Shown: positions 9,201 through 18,099 of the stretch, piece by piece
How positions within the stretch are numbered: the first letter of the stretch is position 1
How the letters are laid out: the number at the start of each line of letters is the position of its first letter
Assembly: GCF_900163545.1 (NCBI RefSeq)
Contig: NZ_FUHW01000004.1
Span: 27,792 to 91,791 of the forward strand
Direction: 5' to 3'
Source of the DNA: Arthrobacter rhombi
Lineage (GTDB): Bacteria; Actinomycetota; Actinomycetes; Actinomycetales; Micrococcaceae
DNA length: 64,000 bases
Translations under genes and position numbers: made by a program
Notes under the pieces: model-generated
The model's database searches: none
What the model saw: only the letters and a program-made list of their open reading frames with translations
What the model was told of the DNA's origin: nothing

Positions 9201-10517
9201 ATGAGCAATCACCTCGGCTTCGGCTGGAAGATCCATGGCGACGGCACAACGATCCGTCCGGGCACCGTGGTGGCCCCGGACGAACGACTGAACTGGTTCC
9301 AGACCACCGGCATCGGCATCCAACACGTGATGGCGATGTTCGGGTCCACCGTCCTGGTGCCGGCCCTGACGGGTTTCCCGGTCACTTCCACCTTGTTCTT
9401 CTCAGGGGTCGGGACCATGCTGTTCCTGCTCATCACCGCTGGGCGGGTACCCAGCTACCTGGGGTCCTCCTTCGCGTTCATCGCCCCGGTGACCGCTGCC
9501 ATGTCGGGGCACGGTTTTGCCGGCGCCCTGGGCGGCGTCGTCTTCTCCGGTGCCGCACTGTTCATCATTGGGCTGGTGGTGCAGAAGTCAGGGACCGGCT
9601 GGATCCACGCGCTCATGCCCCCGGTGGTGATGGGGACGATCGTTGCACTCATTGGGCTGAACCTGGCCGGGGCCACCACCGAAGCCATGGAAACGGTCCC
9701 GCTGACCACCTTCGCCACGGTGGCCGCCATCGTCCTCACCGCGGTCCTCTTCCGTGGCTTGCTGGGACGTCTGTCGATCCTGGTGGGCATCATCGTCGGC
9801 TATCTCGTCGCCCTGGCCCAACATCAGATCGACTTCACCGCAGTCAACGAGGCCGGATGGTTGGGCCTGCCGCCCTTCGCGTTCCCCGAGTTCCACCTCG
9901 ACACCCTCGCCCTGTTCCTACCGGTCGTCTTCGTGCTGGTCGCCGAGAACATCGGGCATGTGAAAACCGTGGCACTGATGACCCGCAAGGATCTGGACGA
10001 CGTCAACGGCCGGGCCCTGATGGGCGACGGCATCGCCAGCATGGTCGCCGGATTCGGTGGCGGCTCCGGGACGACGACCTATGCGGAGAACATCGGGGTG
10101 ATGGCCTCCTCCCGCGTCTACTCCACGGCCGCCTACTGGGTCGCCGCAGCCTCAGCCATCCTGTTGGCCTTCCTCCCGAAATTTGGTGCCGCCATCTCCT
10201 CGATCCCCGCGGGGGTCAGCGGCGGTGCGGGAATCGTCCTGTACGGGATGATCGGCATCATCGGTGCCCGACTCTGGGTGCAAAACCAGGTCAACTTCTC
10301 CAACCCGATCAACCTCATGACCGCCGGCGCGGGGCTGATCATCGCCATCGCCGACCCAACCATCACGGTGGGAACCATGCAGTTCGGCGGTATCGCCCTG
10401 GGCACGATCGCCACCCTGGCCATCTACCACGGGATGCGCACCACCGCGAGGTTCCGTGGCACCGAACCCACCGATTCCCCCGAGTGCACCGGGGCGACTC
10501 CGAGCAAACTCGGCTAG
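9201..10517 (+). CDS. uraA: Uracil permease, NCS2 (UraA-like) family
   Basis: Proton-coupled nucleobase importer in the cytoplasmic membrane. The 438-residue protein has many hydrophobic helices and the family signatures FGSTVLVP near the N terminus, the AENIGHV segment that holds the substrate-binding Glu, and GGSGTTTYAENIGV in the second half, which point to uracil rather than xanthine. A GGAGGA ribosome-binding site precedes the ATG by about 6 nt, and a TAGGAT hexamer near 9129 may be its -10 box. The downstream phosphotransferase begins 9 bp after its stop. Confidence 0.9.
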   Translation: MSNHLGFGWKIHGDGTTIRPGTVVAPDERLNWFQTTGIGIQHVMAMFGSTVLVPALTGFPVTSTLFFSGVGTMLFLLITAGRVPSYLGSSFAFIAPVTAAMSGHGFAGALGGVVFSGAALFIIGLVVQKSGTGWIHALMPPVVMGTIVALIGLNLAGATTEAMETVPLTTFATVAAIVLTAVLFRGLLGRLSILVGIIVGYLVALAQHQIDFTAVNEAGWLGLPPFAFPEFHLDTLALFLPVVFVLVAENIGHVKTVALMTRKDLDDVNGRALMGDGIASMVAGFGGGSGTTTYAENIGVMASSRVYSTAAYWVAAASAILLAFLPKFGAAISSIPAGVSGGAGIVLYGMIGIIGARLWVQNQVNFSNPINLMTAGAGLIIAIADPTITVGTMQFGGIALGTIATLAIYHGMRTTARFRGTEPTDSPECTGATPSKLG

Positions 10518-10526
10518 GATCGGCCC

Positions 10527-11525
10527 GTGGCGCAGTGGAATGACTATTGGGGTACCCCGGACTGGCTCGAGGAGATCGAGGGCTGGGTCTCCATGGTGCT
10601 CGACGCCTACGATCTGCGAGGCACCGGCCCGTTGGAACGCGGGCCCATCCGGCTATGGTCCACCCAAGTCCTGGTCCCCACGGATCACGGCACCCTCTAC
10701 GTCAAGGCGATCAATCCCGGCCAACAGGCAGAAGTTGCCGTCACCACGACGGCGGCCGGCATCGCCCCCGACCAGTTGGTCATGCCCCTGGCCGTGGAAC
10801 CGATGCGTGGCTGGATGATCTCCCCCGACTACGGGGAGACGATGGCCAGAATCCCCAGCACCGACCACCAGCTGTGGGAGCGGATCCTACGCGATTTCGC
10901 CCGACTGCAGAAAACTCTCATCCCCCACGGTGACGAGCTCTTCGATGCGGGCCTGAACCAGTTCGATCCGCGGCATCTGCCCGCCTACATCGACGACCAG
11001 GTCATGTTCCACGCCACCCTGCCTTCCGAGCACCCGCTGCACCTTCCGGCCCGTGATGCGGAGGAACTCGATAGCCAGCTCGGTCCGGTGCGCACCATGT
11101 GCGAATTCTTGGCTGAAGCCGCGGTGCCGTTGTCCTTGGATCATAACGACCTGCACCGCGGCAACGCCTTTCTGCCGGCCTCCACGGACGAACCATTGCG
11201 TTTCCTTGACCTCGGCGACGCCTACTGGGCCCACCCGTTCTCCTCGCTGGCGGTTCCGCTGGCCACCATGTCCAAGGAGTTGAAGACGACGCCTGCGGAT
11301 CCGCGCATCCGCCAAGCGGTGTCCGCCTACCTGCGGGAGTGGGAGGAATACGGCACACCGGCCGAACTCGGTCGTCTGATCGAACCTGCCCTACGTCTGG
11401 GCAAGCTGCAGTCGCACGGGACCTGGGTATCGATGCTGGCCGGGGCCAGCGACGCCGATATGGAGCGCTATGCCGTCCGGGCCCTGCGCCCGCTGGCAGA
11501 ACTGGTCACCCCACTGACCCTCTAG
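10527..11525 (+). CDS. Aminoglycoside phosphotransferase-fold kinase-like protein
   Basis: A 332-residue protein with the Brenner motif of APH/choline-kinase enzymes: DHNDLHRGN near residue 209 (catalytic Asp and metal-binding Asn) and the downstream LDLGD, in the place of the DFG-like Asp. The N-terminal lobe is poorly conserved. The substrate is unknown and antibiotic resistance should not be assumed. It starts with GTG, preceded by AGGAT overlapping the end of uraA, so the two are likely co-transcribed. It converges with the glycerophosphodiesterase gene, overlapping its last 4 bp. Confidence 0.8.
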   Translation: MAQWNDYWGTPDWLEEIEGWVSMVLDAYDLRGTGPLERGPIRLWSTQVLVPTDHGTLYVKAINPGQQAEVAVTTTAAGIAPDQLVMPLAVEPMRGWMISPDYGETMARIPSTDHQLWERILRDFARLQKTLIPHGDELFDAGLNQFDPRHLPAYIDDQVMFHATLPSEHPLHLPARDAEELDSQLGPVRTMCEFLAEAAVPLSLDHNDLHRGNAFLPASTDEPLRFLDLGDAYWAHPFSSLAVPLATMSKELKTTPADPRIRQAVSAYLREWEEYGTPAELGRLIEPALRLGKLQSHGTWVSMLAGASDADMERYAVRALRPLAELVTPLTL

Positions 11526-12367
11526 GAGGCGGGGTGCGGCGGTAGCGGATCGGTCGCTTCGCGCTGCGGCCAGAGCCCCCGCGCGTTCATGACCGCGGCC
11601 AGAACATCGGCCCGGTCGGTCATCACCCCATCCACACCCAGATCCAGCAGCCGGTCCATATCCTGACGGTCGTTGACCACCCACACATGCACGTGGATTC
11701 CTGCCCGGTGGGCCTGGGCCAGGAAACGCGGGGTGATAACGCGTAGCGGGCCCTGACGTTCGGGAACCTGCAGGGCGGCGATCCCCCTGAGCCGGCATCG
11801 CAGCAAAGCGAATGAACCGACCTTGCTCATCAGCACAGCCAGCACGATGGTCACCAGGCCCGGGCTCGACGCCGTGGGGGCCTCCAGCAGGCGCAGCACC
11901 CGGTGGCGGCGTGCATCCGAGAAGGAGGCCACCAGCACCCGGTCGTGGGCCGCGTATTTGTTGATCAGGTTGGCGAACGGGGCCACGGAGGCTTCGTCCT
12001 TGATATCAACGTTCAGGCGGGCATCCGGCCAGGCGGCGAGCACTTCCTCGAAACGTGGGATCCGGCGTCCCGAGACCCTGACTGTGGCAAGCTCCGCATA
12101 GTCGTGGTCGGCGATCGCGCCCGTGCCGTCGCTCACCCGATCAAGTTCCTCATCATGGAAGACCACCACGACGCCATCCCGGGTGGTGTGCACATCCAGT
12201 TCCAGATATCCGAAGCCACGGTTGATCGCCGCGCCGAATGCCTCCATGGTGTTTTCACCACCGTCGAGTGACTCACCGCGGTGGGCAAAGGCCAATGGCC
12301 CATCGTCACGGGCGGGGCCACCAGTAGGATGCAGGTAAGGGAACCTGCTCGTTTGCCGAGTTCTCAC
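11522..12367 (-). CDS. Glycerophosphodiester phosphodiesterase family protein
   Basis: Hydrolyses glycerophosphodiesters to glycerol 3-phosphate and an alcohol. The GDPD fold is clear: AHRGESLDGGENTM (catalytic His and Glu), YLELDVHTTRDG with VVVFHDEELDRVSDGTG (metal ligands and second catalytic His), and LNVDIKDE. Length is about 281 residues from the GTG at 12367; a TTG at 12388 would extend it by seven residues. No signal peptide is seen, so it is probably cytoplasmic. It diverges from the nitrilase-like gene with the two 5' ends only about 30 bp apart. Confidence 0.88.
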   Translation of the reverse strand: MRTRQTSRFPYLHPTGGPARDDGPLAFAHRGESLDGGENTMEAFGAAINRGFGYLELDVHTTRDGVVVVFHDEELDRVSDGTGAIADHDYAELATVRVSGRRIPRFEEVLAAWPDARLNVDIKDEASVAPFANLINKYAAHDRVLVASFSDARRHRVLRLLEAPTASSPGLVTIVLAVLMSKVGSFALLRCRLRGIAALQVPERQGPLRVITPRFLAQAHRAGIHVHVWVVNDRQDMDRLLDLGVDGVMTDRADVLAAVMNARGLWPQREATDPLPPHPAS

Positions 12368-12399
12368 AGTGCCGACTCTACCGCCCAAGGAGGTCCCCG

Positions 12400-13083
12400 G
12401 TGGGTGTAGCTACAGTGCACCACACGTTCGCCGCCCCGGGCCCTGACCCGCAGGCCAATGTCGAACGGATCCGCGCCTGGGCCGAGACCGCCAGCGACGC
12501 CGGCGCTTCCCTGCTGCTCACCCCGGAACTCTTCGTCACCGCCGAGCGGGCCACCGGGTCGGCGGCCCTCCGCGAGAGGCTCCGCACCATCGCGGTGGGC
12601 GCAGGGGTGGGGTTGATCGCCTCCACGGTGGAGACGTCCGGGCGGAAGGCCTTCATCGGGGCCCATTGGTGGGATGCCCACGGGGCCTTGGTGGCCCACA
12701 CCCGCAAGCATCTTCTCGCCCACTGGCAACTGGCCCGCGGGTTCTCCTCGTGGGGCGGCACACCACCCATCATTCCCGAATCGGTATATTCCGTGTCGGG
12801 CCTACAGGGTCCGGTCGCCCTCGCCTTTTCCGCGGATGCCAGGGATCCCTCGATCGGCTATTACCTGCGCGATCACGGAGTCAGGACCATCCTCGCCCTC
12901 GATGACATCGGCACCCAGGAGCTGGCCTCGGTGAACACCGGCAGCTGGGCGCCGAAGAACACGGGGGTCCCGTTCCCGCAATCCGGCCTGCTGCCCGAGC
13001 CATTATTGCGCCCCCTGCCACGGGTTGCCGACTCCTGGTGGACGGGCCCGGGGCCTCGCCAGCCGACTGATTACGGTTCCTGA
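12400..13083 (+). CDS. Nitrilase/carbon-nitrogen hydrolase fold protein with altered catalytic Cys
   Basis: A 227-residue protein with the nitrilase-superfamily frame: the Glu of the triad in LLTPELF (Glu43) and the Lys in TRKHLL (Lys103). Where active members have a Cys in a CYDxRFPE-like motif, this protein reads SADARDP, giving Ser144 instead of Cys. It is also shorter than the usual 260-280 residues and lacks the C-terminal part. It may be a degenerate or non-hydrolytic relative. Start is GTG 12400 with an excellent AAGGAGGT site (12387-12394) 5 nt upstream. It ends 40 bp before the convergent HAD phosphatase. Confidence 0.7.
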   Translation: MGVATVHHTFAAPGPDPQANVERIRAWAETASDAGASLLLTPELFVTAERATGSAALRERLRTIAVGAGVGLIASTVETSGRKAFIGAHWWDAHGALVAHTRKHLLAHWQLARGFSSWGGTPPIIPESVYSVSGLQGPVALAFSADARDPSIGYYLRDHGVRTILALDDIGTQELASVNTGSWAPKNTGVPFPQSGLLPEPLLRPLPRVADSWWTGPGPRQPTDYGS

Positions 13084-13123
13084 GCCGAGTCTCGGCAACC
13101 GCGAGGCGGGCGACGGACAGCGG

Positions 13124-13933
13124 TTAGAGGGGCTCTCCGGAGAGCAGGCGTTCAATCACCTGGGCGACACCATCATCCTGCAGTGACGCGGTGGTGCGCC
13201 CCGCGGCGGCCTTTGCCAGCGCATGCCCTGATTCCATGGCGTAGCCGCGTCCGGCCCAGGCCAGCATCTGCACGTCGTTGGGCATGTCCCCGAAGGCGAT
13301 GACCTCGGCGGCGGTAACACCCAGTTCGAGCGCGTATTCGGCCAGCGTGACGGCCTTATTGACGCCCGGGTGCGACATTTCCAGGAGGGAGACGCCGGGG
13401 GCCGAATGGGTCACCGACACCAGATCCGCGACCTCGGGTTCCACGAGGGTTTGGAAGGCCTCTGCATCATATCGTGAGGTCTTGGCCAGCAGTTTCACGA
13501 CGCCTTCGGCCTCCAGCCGGCCCACGTCGAACGGCGCTTCGGCCATCACCGGCAACCGGGAAGCCTCCTCGGCGTCGATGAAACCAGGTTCGAGCAGTAA
13601 ACCGGAGAGGGTCTCCGCGGCGAACGTCGCCGCCGGCTCGAGGGTCTGGATGCGTCGGCGGACCTCGCCCACGGCGGGGCCCGGAACTTGGTGGCTGCCC
13701 AGGATCCGTTCGCCCTCAAGGTCGTAGACCAACGCGCCGTTGGAACAGATGACCGTTCCCAGATGGCCGAGCGCCCGTTGCACGGGGCTCAGCCAGCGAA
13801 AGGGGCGTCCGGTGACGAAGACCACGTGGATTCCTGCCGCACGGGCAGCGGCGAAAGCCCGAACCGTTCGCGGGGAAATCGTCTCGTCCGGGTGCAGGAT
13901 GGTGCCGTCGAGGTCGCTGGCTATGAGTCGCAT
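13124..13933 (-). CDS. HAD superfamily phosphatase, Cof/YidA type
   Basis: A 269-residue Cof-type HAD hydrolase that would dephosphorylate small phosphorylated metabolites in the cytoplasm. It opens with the nucleophile motif DLDGTIL (Asp at about 8), has the motif II TGRPFRWL, a type IIB cap domain in the middle and the motif IV GDMPNDVQML that binds Mg. The substrate is unknown. It lies 27 bp downstream of the PfkB kinase on the same strand, so the pair is likely an operon and may act on related sugar phosphates. Confidence 0.88.
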   Translation of the reverse strand: MRLIASDLDGTILHPDETISPRTVRAFAAARAAGIHVVFVTGRPFRWLSPVQRALGHLGTVICSNGALVYDLEGERILGSHQVPGPAVGEVRRRIQTLEPAATFAAETLSGLLLEPGFIDAEEASRLPVMAEAPFDVGRLEAEGVVKLLAKTSRYDAEAFQTLVEPEVADLVSVTHSAPGVSLLEMSHPGVNKAVTLAEYALELGVTAAEVIAFGDMPNDVQMLAWAGRGYAMESGHALAKAAAGRTTASLQDDGVAQVIERLLSGEPL

Positions 13934-13960
13934 GGGTACCGGAGGCTCAGGGGTGCCCGG

Positions 13961-14875
13961 TCAGGAGATTTCGTCGCGCCGCGGCGGGTTGGCACCGGCC
14001 CGAGAAACGGTGATCGCGGCAGCCCGGGCGGCATAGTCGAGGATTTCCTCGAGCTGGGCAACCGAAAGCCCGCGCAGCGCCTCCCGGCGTGCCGCCCCGA
14101 CCAGGCCGCGGTCCACGAGGGTGGACAGCAGGGCCGCCATGAACGAATCCCCGGCACCGACGGTATCGGCAACATCGACGACCGGTGCCTGGGTCCGCGC
14201 TTCGCCGGCAGCAACGACACCCCAGGGGCCGCCGGAGCCGTAGGTCGCCACGACCATGGCCGGGCCGAGTTCGAGCCAAGCGTGGGCCGTATCCTCGATG
14301 CTGCGTTCGGGGTAGAGCCAGGCCAGATCGGAGTCGCTGGCCCGCACCACATCGCTGAGGGCGACGAAGCGTTCGACATCTTCGATGGCCTGTGAATGAT
14401 TGGTGACGAAGCTGGGACGCACATTCGGGTCGTAGGAGATCGTCGCATGTGGACGGGCGCGTTCCACGGCGGCCCTGACGGTGCCGGCACCGGGCTCCAG
14501 GACGGTGGCGATCGATCCGGTATGCAGCAGTTGGCTGTCGGCCAGGGCATCGGATGCTCCCGGGTCGAAGGCCGACAGATCCCAGACCATGTCGAACTCG
14601 TAGCTGGCCGCACCGACGGGGTCCAGGGTGCCGCGCGCCGTGGAGGTGGGCAGGGCATCGGGGGAGAGTACTTCCTGCACGTCGTTGGAGCGCAGGTGCT
14701 CGTGGATCATGGCCCCGTATTCGTCGTCGCCATAGCGTCCGACGAAGGAGACGGGATGGCCCAGTCGTGCCAGCCCGACCGCCACATTCATGGGGCTGCC
14801 CCCCACATAGGCCTGGGGCGCGGCGAGGCCGCCGGACAGCACGTCAACGAGGGCTTCGCCCATAACAGTCAGCAC
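13961..14875 (-). CDS. PfkB family carbohydrate kinase (fructokinase-like)
   Basis: ATP-dependent sugar kinase of the ribokinase fold, 304 residues. The PfkB signatures are present: GGSPMNVAVGLARLG in the N-terminal third and DTVGAGDSFMAALL near 220, containing the catalytic Asp and the anion hole. Best guess for substrate is fructose, but this is inference. The start is GTG 14875, with AAGGTAAGG upstream; an ATG four codons further in is an alternative. It is followed closely by a Cof-type phosphatase. Confidence 0.88.
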   Translation of the reverse strand: MLTVMGEALVDVLSGGLAAPQAYVGGSPMNVAVGLARLGHPVSFVGRYGDDEYGAMIHEHLRSNDVQEVLSPDALPTSTARGTLDPVGAASYEFDMVWDLSAFDPGASDALADSQLLHTGSIATVLEPGAGTVRAAVERARPHATISYDPNVRPSFVTNHSQAIEDVERFVALSDVVRASDSDLAWLYPERSIEDTAHAWLELGPAMVVATYGSGGPWGVVAAGEARTQAPVVDVADTVGAGDSFMAALLSTLVDRGLVGAARREALRGLSVAQLEEILDYAARAAAITVSRAGANPPRRDEIS

Positions 14876-14956
14876 TACTCAACCTTACCTTTGCTCTCGG
14901 TGGATGCCTGAAGGCGCCCACCGGACGGTGTTCCCGTGCGCCGTCGCCCGACCCTG

Positions 14957-15784
14957 CTAGGCAGGAACGGCCAGTTCGGCCAAGGCCACCAGACAAGCAT
15001 CCCATGCCGGGGTCCCGGGAGTGATCAACGCCTGGTGGTCACCGGTCGTGAAGACCATTCGTGCCGGGTCGCCTTGGGCCCGCGCCGCGTCCGTATAAGC
15101 CCGCGAAAGGGCCGAAGGAACATCTGCATCGGATTTACCGTGGACGGCGATGACCGGGACTCCGATGGGCAGCATCCGCACCGGGTCGGCCAGCTGCCAA
15201 CGCCGCGGGTCCTCCTCCGAGGTGACTTCCATGAGCTTCACGGCCGCAGAGTGGCTGAGCTTGAGCCAATTCGCCATCCACAATTCCAGCACTCCTGCCT
15301 GGCTGACGACGCCGTCGACCTTCACTGCCGGTTCCGCTCCGGGAGCACCGGCGGGGAGTTTATGTCGGCCGGCGGCCCACGCCGCGAGATGCCCTCCTGC
15401 GGAATGGCCCAGAACGACGACGTGGCCCCGTTCCAGTCCTGCCTCGGCTAGCACCGGCCCGAGGGCGTCGATGCCTGCGGAAACATCCTCGAATGTTTCG
15501 GGCCATCCCCCCGTATCGGGGCCCCTGACCTCGGCATCGGTGGTCCGCCGATATTCCAGGTTCCAGACCACCCAGCCACGGCGGACCAGATCCGCGGCGA
15601 GCGGATGCCCCAGCGAGGCATCGTAGGTATCGCGCCAGAATCCACCGTGGATGATGACGATGACCCCCGGAAGCCGTCGCTCACTGGGTACATATAGTTC
15701 GGCGTATTGGCTCGGGTTCGGCCCATAGTGGTGGACCGAATCCGGTTGACGTCCGGGTGCCGCCGCGTCGTCCTGTGCTGCCAT
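14957..15784 (-). CDS. Alpha/beta hydrolase
   Basis: A 275-residue serine hydrolase with the oxyanion-hole motif IIHGGFWRD and the nucleophile elbow GHSAGGHLAAW, plus an Asp in HGKSDADVP and a His in TGDHQAL that complete the triad. The HGGFW motif resembles the arylformamidase/BD-FAE carboxylesterase group, but no substrate can be named. It starts next to the stop of the enoyl-CoA hydratase gene (ATG at 15784, or GTG at 15787), so the two are translated from one message. Confidence 0.85.
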   Translation of the reverse strand: MAAQDDAAAPGRQPDSVHHYGPNPSQYAELYVPSERRLPGVIVIIHGGFWRDTYDASLGHPLAADLVRRGWVVWNLEYRRTTDAEVRGPDTGGWPETFEDVSAGIDALGPVLAEAGLERGHVVVLGHSAGGHLAAWAAGRHKLPAGAPGAEPAVKVDGVVSQAGVLELWMANWLKLSHSAAVKLMEVTSEEDPRRWQLADPVRMLPIGVPVIAVHGKSDADVPSALSRAYTDAARAQGDPARMVFTTGDHQALITPGTPAWDACLVALAELAVPA

Positions 15785-15787
15785 CAC

Positions 15788-16597
15788 TCAGCGCCCCGGG
15801 AAGGCGGGGGTCTCCTTGGCCAGGAAGGCTGCCCGTCCGACCACCGAATCCTCGGTTGCGAAGGCCTCACGGAAGCTCTCCACTTCGGCTTCCAGGCCAG
15901 CGGCCACGGGGAGCCCGTTGATCCGGTTCAACGCCCGTTTGGTGTTGTCCACCGAGGTGGGTGCCTTGGTCGCGATTTCCTGAACAGTGGCCTTGGCCCC
16001 TGCCAGCAGGGCCTCGGCATCGTCGAAGAGCGCATTGGCCAAACCAATCCGCAGGGCCTCATCGGCCTTGATGCGGCGTCCGGTGTAGATCAGTTCGCGC
16101 GCCTGGCCCAGGCCGATGCGCTGCTGCAGGCGCACCGAGCCGCCAAATCCGGGAACCAACCCCAGGTTGACCTCCGGCTGGCCGAAGCTGCCACGGGCGC
16201 TGGTGTAGATGAAGTCGCAGGCCAGGGCGAGTTCGCACCCTCCACCGAGCGCAAATCCGTTGACCGCGGCGATCACCGGAACGGGCAGCGCCTCCAGCCG
16301 GGTGGTCACCGTATGCATCTGCCGGGCGTAGGCCTCGGCGGCGTCGGCGCTCATCGAGCTCATTTCGCGGATATCCGCACCGGCCACGAAGGCCTTATCG
16401 CCGGCACCGGTGAGGATGATCCCGCGGATGGGCCACTGGGCGTCAATGCCCACTGCTGATAGTTTCTCGGTCAAGGCCAAAAGGTCCTCGACCACGGCCG
16501 CTGCCAGGGCGTTCATGGCCTCCGGGCGGTTCACGGTCACCACCAAGGCGGAGCCGTCGGTTTCGAGAAGTAGCGTCTCGTAGCTACCGAAATCCAT
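15788..16597 (-). CDS. Enoyl-CoA hydratase/isomerase family protein
   Basis: Crotonase-fold enzyme, probably hydrating 2-enoyl-CoA in beta-oxidation. The motifs are standard: KAFVAGADIREM for CoA binding, ALGGGCELALACDF and the second active-site Glu in FGQPEVNLGLVPGFGG. Both catalytic Glu are present, which supports true hydratase activity. I choose ATG 16597 (269 residues) because GGAAGGAAG lies 5 nt upstream; the ATG at 16621 would add eight residues without support. It is coupled to the downstream alpha/beta hydrolase. Confidence 0.92.
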   Translation of the reverse strand: MDFGSYETLLLETDGSALVVTVNRPEAMNALAAAVVEDLLALTEKLSAVGIDAQWPIRGIILTGAGDKAFVAGADIREMSSMSADAAEAYARQMHTVTTRLEALPVPVIAAVNGFALGGGCELALACDFIYTSARGSFGQPEVNLGLVPGFGGSVRLQQRIGLGQARELIYTGRRIKADEALRIGLANALFDDAEALLAGAKATVQEIATKAPTSVDNTKRALNRINGLPVAAGLEAEVESFREAFATEDSVVGRAAFLAKETPAFPGR

Positions 16598-16654
16598 GTG
16601 TGCTTCCTTCCGGGTCGTCATTGACCAGCGCGGGGCGCCAGTCCCCCCAGCATG

Positions 16655-17920
16655 TCAGAGTCGCGGCGGGTGCTGGCGGAACTTGCGGAATTGGTTCAAC
16701 GAGGTCAGCGCAATGTACCAGAGCCTACGGGGATGGCGTTCGGCGCGGTAGAGCAACGGGTTGGCCACGCGGCGGGTGCGCATCAGTTCGCGGGCCTTCT
16801 CCCCGACGGGGCCCCGCAGGTGACGGCGCAGCAGCGCCAGCGGGAGCACCGTGTAGAGCACGTGGGCATCGGCGACCAGCGGAGCAGCGTCGGGATCCGC
16901 GGCAGGCTGCTCACCGTCGTCGTACTCCGCTCCAAGGTACTCGCGGACGTAAAAGCGTGCCGCGTTATGGCCGGCAGCGCTCATGTAGTAGTGGTTTCGG
17001 CCCAGCCGCGGGTTCAGTTCGAAGAACTTCACCTGGCCGTCGCGCGGATCAAGTTTGGCGTCGAACATGGAGAATCCGGTCCACCCCAGGTGCTCGAGGA
17101 TCCGTCGACCCTGATCGATGAACTCGTCGTTGACGCCGGTCACGATGGCCGCCGAATTCCCCAACACCAAGGGGGCGTGTTCCTCCACGACGACTTCCCC
17201 GTACGCGGCGAAACGGACGCGGGCGTCCCGGTCGGAGTAGAAGGTACACAGGCGCATGTTCGTGTCGCCGCCTTCGATGAGCTCCTGCAAAATGAAAGGG
17301 CTGGTATAGCCGGAGGCTCGGATGCGCGCGAGCAGATCGTCGAGTTCTTCGCGCGTGGCCAGGGTGTGGACCTTCTGCTTGCCGGCGAACTTCACATGGA
17401 CCCAGGCACTGCTGTCTGCGGGCTTGCCGATCAGCGGGAACGGCAGATCCGCAGGCAACGGCTGCGGGGCGGCGGGTTCGTAGGTGATCGTCCGCGGATG
17501 CGGGATACCCAGCTCGGCGCACAGGGCATAGAAGTTCTGCTTCAGTGCCGCCCGTTCAATGGTCGCCGCCTCCGGATAAGGGATGGTGTACCAGGGTTCG
17601 AGTTCTGCGCGATGGGCGGTGATGGTCTCGACGTGCAGGTCCAACGAACCACAAAGCATGAGGGGCCGGGGGCGCTGCCCGTCGGCCGTGAGATCACGAG
17701 CCACCTGCACAAGATGTTCGACGACGCGGCCCGGGTCGGTCATGCTTCCCGCAGGTCGGACGTCGATGGCCACCGAATGCTCCAGCACCCCGTTGCTGCC
17801 CGCAGGAACTGCCACACTGACGACCCCGTAGGCCTCGTGGAACTCGCGGGCTAGCGAATAGGTGCCGATGTCCCCGCCGAGGATGACCGGGACGAACGGC
17901 TGTGAATCCAAAATGCGCAT
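16655..17920 (-). CDS. ATP-grasp carboxylate-amine ligase-like protein
   Basis: A 421-residue ATP-grasp enzyme of the carboxylate-amine ligase group, forming an amide-type bond with ATP. It has an N-terminal Rossmann-like region (PVILGGDIGTYSLAREF), the central ATP-grasp Lys in LIGKPADSS, and the Mg-binding FFELNPRLGRNHYYMS near residue 290-305. Similar proteins include D-aspartate ligase, but the reaction cannot be deduced here. The ATG at 17920 is preferred over TTG 17929. It ends 57 bp upstream of the enoyl-CoA hydratase start. Confidence 0.82.
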   Translation of the reverse strand: MRILDSQPFVPVILGGDIGTYSLAREFHEAYGVVSVAVPAGSNGVLEHSVAIDVRPAGSMTDPGRVVEHLVQVARDLTADGQRPRPLMLCGSLDLHVETITAHRAELEPWYTIPYPEAATIERAALKQNFYALCAELGIPHPRTITYEPAAPQPLPADLPFPLIGKPADSSAWVHVKFAGKQKVHTLATREELDDLLARIRASGYTSPFILQELIEGGDTNMRLCTFYSDRDARVRFAAYGEVVVEEHAPLVLGNSAAIVTGVNDEFIDQGRRILEHLGWTGFSMFDAKLDPRDGQVKFFELNPRLGRNHYYMSAAGHNAARFYVREYLGAEYDDGEQPAADPDAAPLVADAHVLYTVLPLALLRRHLRGPVGEKARELMRTRRVANPLLYRAERHPRRLWYIALTSLNQFRKFRQHPPRL

Positions 17921-18099
17921 GGACTCCAATCTATCCGGATCCGGGCGCCTGTCCGAACCGGGCGCACGAGGCCACTAGGCAAAACACGTGAGCTGCAGCA
18001 CAATAGCCTGAGGCAACCATCCGCAGGTTGTCCGCGCCTCTTTCACCGGAAACGTCGCGCATATTTTTCTGCGGTTTCACGGCAGGGAAGGCATATTCC

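Noticed and set aside
10527..11525. Aminoglycoside resistance gene
   Set aside because: Only the shared phosphotransferase motif is present; the fold is used by many housekeeping kinases and there is no resistance context or mobile element.
16652..17854. 400-codon ORF antisense to the ATP-grasp gene
   Set aside because: The other strand encodes clear ATP-grasp motifs; this frame shows none.
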